A stretch of 6,046 nucleotides of DNA from Haliea sp041583655 (GCA_041583655.1 JBFHFJ010000213.1:1-6046), one strand, 5' to 3'. Shown: positions 1 to 5,338, counted from the stretch's first letter. Made by a program: numbers and translations. Notes: a model not told the origin generated them from the letters alone.

Positions 1-314
1 CCAGCCAGGTCCCGGGTCGCAGCTCCTGGAACATCGGGGCCTGCCTGGCCCGGGTGGCGGAAGCCGGCCGCGGGGTCATCGTGTTGCTGGCGGGCAAGGA
101 AAGCGACGCGCAGATACTGGACAGCGTCGACATGGCCCTGGGCCGGGCGCCCTCGAGCACGGGCGCCCTGCCCGACACATACACCACCGTCGGCCTTGGT
201 TCCCAGATCCTCAAGGACCTGGGGGTCGGAAAAATCCACCTGATGGGCGCGCCCATCAAGTACAATGCGATTTCGGGTTTTGACCTGGAAGTACTCGAAT
301 ATCTGGCGCCCTGA
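1..314 (+). CDS. ribBA: 3' end of RibBA/RibBX: 3,4-dihydroxy-2-butanone 4-phosphate synthase with degenerate GTP cyclohydrolase II-like domain (partial, 5' end outside window)
   Basis: An open frame enters from the left edge (first full codon at base 3) and ends at TGA 312-314, giving the last 103 residues. They match the C-terminal GTP cyclohydrolase II-like domain of proteobacterial RibB/RibBA: YTTVGLGSQILKDLGV followed by APIKYNAISGFDLEVLEYL. The N-terminal synthase domain, which turns ribulose 5-phosphate into the four-carbon unit used by RibH, lies outside the window. Compared with the intact RibA at 3535-4125, this domain lacks the catalytic-loop arginine of the DxRDY motif (DTYTT here) and the TNNP motif (GAPI here). 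It is therefore probably inactive as a cyclohydrolase, as described for RibBX proteins. ribH follows after 30 bp in the same direction. The family call is sure; the inactivity is inferred from missing motifs. Databases may name it ribB, ribBA or ribBX. Confidence 0.9.
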   Translation, partial: SQVPGRSSWNIGACLARVAEAGRGVIVLLAGKESDAQILDSVDMALGRAPSSTGALPDTYTTVGLGSQILKDLGVGKIHLMGAPIKYNAISGFDLEVLEYLAP

Positions 315-327
315 ACCCGGGCGCCAG
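303..327 (+). promoter_or_regulatory. Intercistronic hairpin over the ribBA stop codon
   Basis: Perfect 9-bp inverted repeat: CTGGCGCCC at 303-311 and GGGCGCCAG at 319-327. The 7-nt loop TGAACCC begins with the ribBA stop codon. No T-run follows, so it does not look like an intrinsic terminator. The ribH Shine-Dalgarno AAGGA (333-337) starts 5 bases after the stem. It may stabilise the upstream mRNA end or tune ribH translation; the role is inferred, the repeat is seen directly. Confidence 0.55.
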
Positions 328-344
328 CGAACAAGGAACCGGCA

Positions 345-821
345 ATGACTGATATCAAGACGATCGAAGGGGATTTCACCGGTACCGGCGGCAAGTTTGC
401 GCTGGTGGTGGGGCGCTGGAACAGCTTTGTGGTCGAGCACCTGCTCGAGGGCGCCATTGATGCCCTGCGGCGCCACGGGGTGAAGGAAGAGCAGCTTACC
501 ATCGTGCGCGCCCCAGGCGCCTTCGAGATCCCCCTGGTGTGCCAGCGGGTGGCAAAGCAGGGCGGCTTCGACGCCATAGTCGCCCTGGGCGCGGTCATCC
601 GCGGTGGCACTCCGCATTTTGAGTATGTCGCCGGCGAGTGCACCAAGGGCATCGCCCAGGTCAGCCTGGAGCACGGCATTCCCATCTCCTTCGGTGTGCT
701 GACCGTGGACTCCATCGAGCAGGCTGTCGAACGCTCCGGCACCAAGGCCGGCAACAAGGGGGCGGAAGCTGCCCTGTCGGCGCTGGAAATGGTCAGCCTG
801 CTGGGCCGGATCGGGAGCTGA
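345..821 (+). CDS. ribH: 6,7-dimethyl-8-ribityllumazine synthase RibH
   Basis: A 158-residue protein that condenses 5-amino-6-ribitylaminouracil with 3,4-dihydroxy-2-butanone 4-phosphate to form the lumazine precursor of riboflavin, in the cytosol, usually as a pentamer or an icosahedral 60-mer. The family pattern runs end to end: GRWN at 23-26 (pyrimidine stacking), RAPGAFEIP at 55-63, ALGAVIRGGTPHFEYV at 80-95 with catalytic His91, FGVLT at 116-120, and ERSGTKAGNKG at 129-139 with the phosphate-binding Arg130. Length is normal (E. coli 156). ATG at 345 has a good ribosome binding site, AAGGA at 333-337, 7 bases upstream. It sits 30 bp after ribBA and 8 bp before nusB, so it is very likely cotranscribed with both. 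One oddity is Trp25, where E. coli, Bacillus and Pseudomonas have Phe. Confidence 0.97.
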   Translation: MTDIKTIEGDFTGTGGKFALVVGRWNSFVVEHLLEGAIDALRRHGVKEEQLTIVRAPGAFEIPLVCQRVAKQGGFDAIVALGAVIRGGTPHFEYVAGECTKGIAQVSLEHGIPISFGVLTVDSIEQAVERSGTKAGNKGAEAALSALEMVSLLGRIGS

Positions 822-829
822 CCAGGCGC

Positions 830-1282
830 GTGAGCAAGCAAGCCCGCAATACTCTCGCCGCGGAACGGCACAAGGCCCGCCACTACGCCATGCAGGCCCT
901 GTACCAGTGGCACATGGCCGAGGCGCCGGTCAGCCAGATCGAGGCCGAGTTCCGCACCGACTACGACTTCAACCACGTGGACCTGGAATACTTCCAGGCT
1001 ATCCTGCACGGCGTTCCCGGCAGTGTTACCGAGCTGGAAGCGGTGTTCGAGCCGCTGCTGGACCGCAAGCTGGACGAGCTGGGCCCCGTGGAGCGCAGCC
1101 TGCTGCGCATCGGCACCTGGGAACTGATGCAGCGGATCGACGTGCCCTGGAAGGTGGTGATCAACGAGGCTGTCTCCCTGGCCCGGAAATTCGGCGCCAC
1201 CGACAGCCACAAGTACATCAACGGCGTGCTCGACAGGGTCGCCCGCCAGCTGCGCAAGGCCGAAACCGAAGCCGACGCCTGA
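830..1282 (+). CDS. nusB: Transcription antitermination factor NusB
   Basis: A 150-residue all-helical RNA-binding protein. With NusE (ribosomal protein S10) it binds boxA RNA and helps RNA polymerase read through rRNA operons. Family signatures are the N-terminal RHKARHYAMQALYQW (13-27), ERSLLRIGTWEL in the middle, and KYINGVLDRVARQLR near the C-terminus. GTG at 830 is chosen as the start because it places the arginine-rich first helix at the normal position (E. coli NusB is 139 residues); the next in-frame ATG at 890 would remove it. A GGGAG at 813-817, inside the end of ribH, is a distant ribosome binding site (12 bases). The gene begins 8 bp after ribH and its TGA shares a base with the thiL ATG, which indicates coupled translation. 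The ribH-nusB pairing is common in proteobacteria. Confidence 0.95.
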   Translation: MSKQARNTLAAERHKARHYAMQALYQWHMAEAPVSQIEAEFRTDYDFNHVDLEYFQAILHGVPGSVTELEAVFEPLLDRKLDELGPVERSLLRIGTWELMQRIDVPWKVVINEAVSLARKFGATDSHKYINGVLDRVARQLRKAETEADA

Positions 1283-2202
1283 TGCCGGCCGACGAATTCT
1301 CTCTCATCGCGCGTTACTTCTCTGCGTTCGGCGCCGGACCGGCGGTGGCGCTCGGAGTGGGTGACGACTGCGCGATCCTGGCCCTGGAGCCCGGGGAGCG
1401 CCTGGCAACCTCGGTCGACACGGTGGTGCCGGGGGTGCATTTCCCGCCGGAAAGCCTTCCCGAGGATATCGGCTACCGCGCGGTCGCGGCGGCGGCCTCC
1501 GACCTTGCCGCCATGGGCGCACGCCCCCTGGGCATGACCATGGCCCTGACCCTGCCCGATGCCGACGAGCTCTGGCTGCACAGTTTCAGCCAGGGCGTGG
1601 GCGCGGCGGTGGCCGCCCTGGCACTGCCCCTGGTGGGCGGAGACACCACCCGCGGGCCGCTGACCATTTCGGTTCAGGTGTTTGGCGCCCTGCCGGCGGG
1701 CATGGCCCTGCTGCGGCAGGGTGCGCAGATTGGTGACGCGGTCTGTGTGTCCGGCACCCCGGGGGACGCGGCGGGTGGGCTCGCCGTGCTGGAGGGCCGC
1801 TACCGGCCAGAAGCGGAGGTGGCGGAGTACCTGGAACAGCGTTTTTTTCGCCCGGCACCACGGCTGGAACTGGGCATGCTTCTTCTGGGCCAGGCCCACG
1901 CGGCCATCGATATTTCCGATGGACTGCTGGCGGATGCCGGGCATATCGCGGCGGCCAGCGGGGTGGGGATCCGGCTCGATGCCGACCGGCTGCCCCTGTC
2001 GCCTGCCCTGGCGGGCCATCCGGACCGGGCCCAGGCCCTGCGCTGGGCGCTGGCGGGGGGAGACGACTACGAATTGTGCTTCTGCCTGCCCCCTGGCGCC
2101 GCCGTGCCTGCCGGTTGCACGCGCATTGGCGAGGTGCTGGCCGGGGAGGGGGTGTTGTGTCCCGGCTTTGACGACCTCGCGGGCGGCTATCGCCACTTCT
2201 GA
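1282..2202 (+). CDS. thiL: Thiamine-monophosphate kinase ThiL
   Basis: A 306-residue cytosolic kinase that uses ATP to phosphorylate thiamine monophosphate to thiamine pyrophosphate, the last step of the pathway. It belongs to the PurM/SelD-like superfamily. Visible motifs in order are GVGDDCA (25-31, metal/ATP site), TSVDT (43-47), the SDLAAMGARP helix (73-82), GGDTTRG (119-125), AIDISDGLLAD (208-218) and GGDDYEL (259-265). The length is slightly shorter than E. coli (325). The start is the ATG of TGATG, where the nusB stop and this start share one base. No good Shine-Dalgarno precedes it, so translation probably relies on ribosomes finishing nusB. It is not functionally tied to riboflavin; its place next to nusB is a conserved arrangement. 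About 66 bp separate it from pgpA. Confidence 0.96.
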   Translation: MPADEFSLIARYFSAFGAGPAVALGVGDDCAILALEPGERLATSVDTVVPGVHFPPESLPEDIGYRAVAAAASDLAAMGARPLGMTMALTLPDADELWLHSFSQGVGAAVAALALPLVGGDTTRGPLTISVQVFGALPAGMALLRQGAQIGDAVCVSGTPGDAAGGLAVLEGRYRPEAEVAEYLEQRFFRPAPRLELGMLLLGQAHAAIDISDGLLADAGHIAAASGVGIRLDADRLPLSPALAGHPDRAQALRWALAGGDDYELCFCLPPGAAVPAGCTRIGEVLAGEGVLCPGFDDLAGGYRHF

Positions 2203-2219
2203 CCCCCACTACTTCTGAC
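2195..2219 (+). repeat. Short direct repeat at the end of thiL
   Basis: ACTTCTGAC occurs at 2195-2203, spanning the thiL stop codon, and again at 2211-2219 in the intergenic DNA, a period of 16 bp. This could be a small tandem duplication of the gene end or chance. Confidence 0.4.
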
Positions 2220-2241
2220 TGGCGTCAAAGCACAGTACACT
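2213..2241 (+). promoter_or_regulatory. Weak candidate promoter for pgpA
   Basis: A -10-like TACACT (2236-2241, 4 of 6 to consensus) lies 17 bp after a poor -35-like TTCTGA (2213-2218, 3 of 6). Transcription would start near 2248. It is supported mainly by its place in one of only two larger gaps of the cluster; it could be chance. Confidence 0.25.
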
Positions 2242-2244
2242 GGA

Positions 2245-2260
2245 CCCTTCGCGGGAAGGG
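2245..2260 (+). promoter_or_regulatory. Hairpin containing the pgpA ribosome binding site
   Basis: CCCTTC (2245-2250) and GAAGGG (2255-2260) pair perfectly around the loop GCGG. The 3' arm is the only Shine-Dalgarno-like sequence for pgpA and ends 8 bases before its ATG. In RNA read through from thiL, the site would be partly hidden. Pairing is seen directly; a regulatory role is inferred. Confidence 0.45.
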
Positions 2261-2268
2261 ATCGGCTC

Positions 2269-2817
2269 ATGGCCAGTACGACTGATCACAGCGCCAGCAG
2301 CACCGACAGCAAGGGCAAGAAGGCCGCGCCGCCTCCGGACATCCTGCGCCACCCGGTGCAGTTGCTCGCCTTTGGCCTGGGCAGCGGCCTCTCACCCAAG
2401 GCTCCCGGCACCGCCGGCACACTGGCCGCGGTTCCCCTGTTCCTGCTGGTCAGCGCCGCCCTGGCCGACACCGCATCTCCCCTGCTCTGGTACAGCGTGT
2501 TTATCCTGGCGACTGCCATCGCCGGGGTGTGGATCTGCGACCGCGCCAGCGCCCAGCTCGGGGTGCACGACCATCCCGGCATTGTCTGGGATGAATTCGT
2601 CGGCTTCTGGATCACCATGTGGGCGTTGCCGTCAGGGTGGGTGTGGTTGCTGGCGGGGTTCGTGGCCTTCCGCATCTTCGACATCCTCAAGCCCTGGCCG
2701 ATCGGGCCACTGGACCGCAAGGTGGGAGGCGGCTTCGGGATCATGATTGACGACATCGTGGCCGGGCTGATGGCCTGTGCCTGCTTGCACCTCGTAGTGT
2801 GGATGGTGGCGGCATGA
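2269..2817 (+). CDS. pgpA: Phosphatidylglycerophosphatase A
   Basis: A 182-residue inner-membrane phosphatase that removes the phosphate from phosphatidylglycerophosphate to give phosphatidylglycerol. It matches E. coli PgpA (172 residues) in all conserved blocks: FGLGSGLSPKAPGTAGTL at 35-52, HDHPGIVWDEFVGFW at 100-114, FRIFDILKPWPI at 134-145 and GGFGIMIDDIVAGL at 154-167, with acidic residues as expected for a metal-dependent site. Hydrophobic segments lie at about 52-65, 72-90, 112-133 and 164-181. The first 25 residues are a hydrophilic Ser/Thr/Lys/Pro-rich tail. ATG 2269 is supported by GGGAAGGG ending 8 bases upstream. The gene starts about 66 bp after thiL and its end overlaps the next gene by ATGA. 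Confidence 0.95.
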   Translation: MASTTDHSASSTDSKGKKAAPPPDILRHPVQLLAFGLGSGLSPKAPGTAGTLAAVPLFLLVSAALADTASPLLWYSVFILATAIAGVWICDRASAQLGVHDHPGIVWDEFVGFWITMWALPSGWVWLLAGFVAFRIFDILKPWPIGPLDRKVGGGFGIMIDDIVAGLMACACLHLVVWMVAA

Positions 2818-3467
2818 CCCGGCCAGTCGCCATTGCGGCCCTGCTGTTGCTGCTCTGGCTGCCCGTGCCGCCGTTTGCCCACGCCCAGGCGGGCTCGGTC
2901 AAAGTGGAAGCCCTGTTGCCCAACACCGCGGTGCTGACCATCAATGGCCAGCGCAAGACCCTGAAGGCCGGCGACAGCTTCCAGGGTGTCAAGCTGCTCG
3001 GCGCGGACGCCTCCGCTGCGGTGCTGGAGATCAACGGCGAGCGCCAGCGGCTGGGCCTGAACCGCAATATCACCACCAACTACGTGGCGCCCGAGCGGCG
3101 CCAGCTCGATATCCCCCGCAATGACCGCATGCAGTACATCACCACCGCGCTGATCAATGGCCGCAGCATCCAGGTCATCGTGGATACCGGGGCCAACGTC
3201 GTCGCCATGAATGCCCGCCAGGCAACCGCGCTGGGGATCGACTACACCACGGGCACACCGTCGAAACTGGAGACCGCCAGCAGCGTCATCGACGCCTGGA
3301 TGGTCAGCCTGGCGAGTGTCGAGGTGGGTGGCATCAGGGTGGACAACGTGCGTGCCACGGTGGCGGAAGGGGATTATCCCTCGACCATCCTGCTCGGCAT
3401 GACGTATCTGCAGCATGTCGAGATGCGCGAGCGCGACGGCGTGCTGTCGCTGTCGCGGGCCTGGTGA
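2814..3467 (+). CDS. Exported retropepsin-like (clan AA) aspartic protease
   Basis: A 217-residue predicted periplasmic or membrane-anchored protein. A short basic N-terminus and a Leu-rich core, followed by AHAQA near residue 26, form a typical signal peptide. Residues about 35-85 hold a small beta-rich region with a duplicated motif, AVLTINGQRKTL (39-50) and AVLEINGERQRL (69-80), vaguely like the homology region of GspC/PilP proteins. Residues about 105-215 form a single-lobe aspartic protease: VIVDTGANVVAMN with catalytic Asp124 in DTG, then ATALGI and the second hydrophobic-Gly element ILLGMTYL (192-199). Single-lobe retropepsins act as dimers. ATG 2814 is chosen because it overlaps the pgpA stop (ATGA) and begins directly with the signal peptide; a GTG at 2799 would only add five residues. 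It is likely cotranslated with pgpA. Substrate and role are unknown. Confidence 0.85.
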   Translation: MTRPVAIAALLLLLWLPVPPFAHAQAGSVKVEALLPNTAVLTINGQRKTLKAGDSFQGVKLLGADASAAVLEINGERQRLGLNRNITTNYVAPERRQLDIPRNDRMQYITTALINGRSIQVIVDTGANVVAMNARQATALGIDYTTGTPSKLETASSVIDAWMVSLASVEVGGIRVDNVRATVAEGDYPSTILLGMTYLQHVEMRERDGVLSLSRAW

Positions 3468-3471
3468 CCCG

Positions 3472-3486
3472 GCGCCCACGGGGCGC
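3472..3486 (+). terminator. Small GC hairpin after the protease gene, doubtful terminator
   Basis: GCGCCC (3472-3477) pairs with GGGCGC (3481-3486) around a 3-nt loop, 5 bp after the protease stop. No T-run follows directly; the only T-stretch, 3512-3516, is too far away. It could attenuate or stabilise the upstream mRNA end. Confidence 0.25.
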
Positions 3487-3494
3487 GCATAAAG

Positions 3495-3503
3495 TGCTAA
3501 ACT
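3495..3503 (+). promoter_or_regulatory. Candidate extended -10 promoter for ribA
   Basis: TGC followed by TAAACT (4 of 6 to TATAAT) forms an extended -10 element. No convincing -35 is present where expected (around 3475-3480). Start of transcription would be near 3510, leaving a leader of about 25 bases, C/T-rich in its first part. It would allow ribA to be expressed apart from the upstream operon. Confidence 0.4.
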
Positions 3504-3534
3504 ACGCCCCCTTTTTCCAGCCGGACCGCTCCCT

Positions 3535-4125
3535 GTGTCAGTACGTTATGTAGAGTCCTCCCGCCTGCCCACCGCCTGGGGGGTGTTTGATATCCACGGT
3601 TTCGAGGATCCGGACACCAACAAGGAGCACGTGGTCTTGACCATGGGCGATGTCGGCGATGGCGATCCGGTGCTGGCCCGCATCCACTCAGAGTGCCTGA
3701 CCGGGGATGCACTGTTCAGCCTGCGCTGCGATTGCGGCAACCAGCTCGAGGCGGCGCTGAAAGCCATTTCCAGCGAGGGGCGGGGCGCAATATTCTACCT
3801 GCGCCAGGAAGGCCGCGGCATTGGCCTGCTGAACAAGATCAAGGCCTACAAACTGCAGGACGCGGGCGCCGATACGGTGGAAGCCAACGAGCAGCTGGGC
3901 TTCGGCGCGGACATGCGCGACTACAGCATCCTCGGGCCCATGCTGCGGCACCTGAAGATCGCCCGGGTGCGGCTGATGACCAACAACCCGCGCAAGGTTG
4001 CCGCGATGGAGGAAAACGGCGTGGAGGTGGTCGAGCGGGTTCCGCTGCACTGCCACAGCAACCCGCACAACGAGAAATACCTGCAGACCAAGGGCGCGAA
4101 GATGGGGCACTTCGCCGCGGAATAG
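3535..4125 (+). CDS. ribA: GTP cyclohydrolase II RibA
   Basis: A 196-residue enzyme, the same length as E. coli RibA, that opens GTP to 2,5-diamino-6-ribosylamino-4-pyrimidinone 5'-phosphate with release of formate and pyrophosphate, the first step of riboflavin synthesis. The zinc ligands Cys54, Cys65 and Cys67 lie in HSECLTGDALFSLRCDCG (51-68) at the E. coli positions. Other conserved parts are RQEGRGIGLLNKIKAY (90-105), the catalytic-loop ADMRDY with Arg128 (125-130), MTNNPRKV, and NEKYLQTKGAKMGH at the C-terminus. The start is GTG 3535, set by alignment to E. coli; no clear Shine-Dalgarno precedes it, only a weak CCGGA. A promoter-like sequence lies at 3495-3503. Its stop is 6 bp from the convergent ispA stop. 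It supplies the activity that the degenerate domain of RibBA seems to lack. Confidence 0.97.
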   Translation: MSVRYVESSRLPTAWGVFDIHGFEDPDTNKEHVVLTMGDVGDGDPVLARIHSECLTGDALFSLRCDCGNQLEAALKAISSEGRGAIFYLRQEGRGIGLLNKIKAYKLQDAGADTVEANEQLGFGADMRDYSILGPMLRHLKIARVRLMTNNPRKVAAMEENGVEVVERVPLHCHSNPHNEKYLQTKGAKMGHFAAE

Positions 4126-4131
4126 CGCCCC

Positions 4132-5043
4132 TCAGGCCTCGCGGTTCACCACGAACCGGGCCAGCTCCCGCAACATGTCCGCTGACTCCCCGAAGTATTC
4201 CAGTGCCTCCAGGGCGCCGTCCAGCAGGTGCTCCGCGGTCTCCCGGGCGCCGGCCAGGCCCAGCAGGCTGACGTAGGTGGTCTTGTTGGCCAGCGCATCC
4301 TTGCCGCCCGTTTTGCCCAGGGTGGCGGTGCTGCCCTCCACATCGAGTATGTCATCCACCACCTGGAAGGCGAGGCCGATATGCTCGCCATAGACTTCCA
4401 GGGCGTTCTGCTGCCCGGCGCTGGCGCCCGCGGCGATGGCGCCCAGGCTGAGTGCGGCGCGGATCAGCGCGCCGGTCTTGAGCGCGTGCATGTCCTGCAG
4501 GTCGTCCAGGAGCAAGGCCCGGCCGGTACCGGCGACATCCACGAACTGGCCGCCGACCATGCCCCCCAGCCCTGAAGCACAGGCCAGGGTCTTGATCATG
4601 TCCACCTTTTGCGGGGCGGAGAAGCCCGGGGCATCCGCAACCAGCTCGAATGCCCTGGCCTGCAGGCCATCGCCCACCAGGATCGCGGTGGCTTCGTCGA
4701 AGGCCTTGTGCAGGGTGGGCCGGCCGCGGCGCAGGTCGTCATCGTCCATGGCCGGGAGGTCATCGTGGATGAGGGAATAGGTGTGGATAAGCTCCAGGGC
4801 GCAGGCTATGTGGTCGAATGCGCTGTCGAGATCGGCGTTGGCACCAATGGCTCGTCCCGCGGCGTAGAGCAGGCAGGGCCGGATGCGCTTGCCGCTGGCC
4901 TCCAGGGCATAGTCCACCGCGGCCTCAAGGTCCGCCAGCCCCGAAACCTGGCCGAGCTGGCCGCCGAATCCGCCGTGGGCCCGCAGGCCCGTGTCACAGC
5001 GCGCCCGGCACTGCGCCATGTAGTCTGCGAGCGCGTCGCTCAC
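4132..5043 (-). CDS. ispA: (2E,6E)-farnesyl diphosphate synthase IspA
   Basis: A 303-residue prenyltransferase (E. coli 299) that joins isopentenyl diphosphate to dimethylallyl and geranyl diphosphate to form farnesyl diphosphate, the precursor of quinone tails and undecaprenyl phosphate. Motifs: GKRIRP (51-56), first Asp-rich motif DDLPAMD (94-100) followed by DDDLRRGRPT, GGQFVD (164-169), KTGALIRA (189-196), second Asp-rich motif DDILD (230-234), and GKTGGKDALANKTTYVSLLG (243-262). The two-residue insertion in the first Asp-rich motif, and Tyr89 five residues before it, fit bacterial type II farnesyl synthases. GTG at 5043 overlaps the xseB stop as GTGA and has a strong GGAGAGGA (5060-5053) 9 bases upstream, which fixes the start. 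It forms an operon with xseB. dxs, the usual next gene, is absent; ribA follows in the opposite direction. Confidence 0.96.
   Translation of the reverse strand: MSDALADYMAQCRARCDTGLRAHGGFGGQLGQVSGLADLEAAVDYALEASGKRIRPCLLYAAGRAIGANADLDSAFDHIACALELIHTYSLIHDDLPAMDDDDLRRGRPTLHKAFDEATAILVGDGLQARAFELVADAPGFSAPQKVDMIKTLACASGLGGMVGGQFVDVAGTGRALLLDDLQDMHALKTGALIRAALSLGAIAAGASAGQQNALEVYGEHIGLAFQVVDDILDVEGSTATLGKTGGKDALANKTTYVSLLGLAGARETAEHLLDGALEALEYFGESADMLRELARFVVNREA
4142..4158. repeat. Inverted repeat at the ribA/ispA convergent junction
   Basis: CGGTTC (4142-4147) and GAACCG (4153-4158) form a perfect 6-bp stem with a 5-nt loop ACCAC. It lies 17 bp after the ribA stop and inside the last codons of ispA. 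It can fold in RNA from either strand. There is no T-run on either side, so at most it is a weak two-way terminator or RNA end stabiliser; it may simply follow from the ispA codons. Confidence 0.3.
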
Positions 5044-5297
5044 TCGCCGTCGTCCTCTCCGGCCCCGGGGTCCGCAAAGGCCTTGGTCACCGGCTTGCCG
5101 TCCTTCTCCAGCAACAGCTGCACCTTTTGCTCCGCCGCCTGTAGCGCCTGCTGGGCCTGGCGAATGAGTTGTACCCCCTGCTCGAAGTCCTGGAGAGACT
5201 GCTCGAGGGCTGTTTCCGGGTCCTCCAGGCGCGTGGTGAGGGCCTCGAGCTGGGAGAGGGTGTCGGCGAACGTGGGGGTTGTGGACTTCTTGGGCAT
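5040..5297 (-). CDS. xseB: Exodeoxyribonuclease VII small subunit XseB
   Basis: An 85-residue protein (E. coli XseB is 80) that assembles with XseA into exonuclease VII, which degrades single-stranded DNA to oligonucleotides. The family signature FADTLSQLEALTTRLE (10-25), then ALEQSLQDFEQGVQLI and AEQKVQLLLEK, gives a predicted helical hairpin or coiled coil. An acidic tail (GAGEDDGE) ends the protein. ATG 5297 is chosen because it gives the normal length and the MPKKS start; reading upstream only adds Pro-rich, non-conserved residues. A weak GGAAC lies just before it. Its stop overlaps the ispA start (GTGA), so the two are translationally coupled, an order well known in gammaproteobacteria. 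xseA is not in this window. Confidence 0.94.
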   Translation of the reverse strand: MPKKSTTPTFADTLSQLEALTTRLEDPETALEQSLQDFEQGVQLIRQAQQALQAAEQKVQLLLEKDGKPVTKAFADPGAGEDDGE

Positions 5298-5329
5298 GGG
5301 GTTCCGGGGAATCTGGTGATCGAGGTGCA

Positions 5330-5338
5330 ATGATAGCA
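5330..5338 (-). promoter_or_regulatory. Candidate extended -10 promoter for xseB-ispA
   Basis: On the minus strand TGC is followed by TATCAT (5 of 6 to TATAAT; TGnTATCAT is a full extended -10). The sequence 17 bp upstream, CCCCAA, is a poor -35. Transcription would start near 5323, about 25 bases before the xseB ATG. Confidence 0.45.

Noticed and set aside
1..344. FMN riboswitch near the ribBA-ribH region
   Set aside because: Such elements sit upstream of ribBA's start, which is outside the window; nothing like the conserved multi-helix element is visible here.
638..829. Upstream extension of nusB to an ATG at 638
   Set aside because: It would overlap most of ribH and adds low-complexity Gln/Gly/Arg/His residues not found in NusB; GTG 830 gives the normal N-terminus.
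961..2196. Long minus-strand open frame (about 411 codons) opposite nusB and thiL
   Set aside because: It lies fully antisense to two well-recognised genes, is rich in Arg, Gly, Gln and His, and shows no family motif; long antisense frames are common in high-GC DNA.
2799..2813. GTG at 2799 as the start of the protease
   Set aside because: It adds five residues (VDGGG) before the signal peptide; ATG 2814 overlaps the pgpA stop and starts directly with the signal sequence.
2286..3479. Long minus-strand open frame (about 397 codons) opposite pgpA and the protease gene
   Set aside because: Antisense shadow of two supported genes, with no recognisable domain.
4609..5319. Plus-strand open frame (about 236 codons) opposite ispA and xseB
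   Set aside because: Antisense to two genes with complete motifs; composition typical of a GC shadow.
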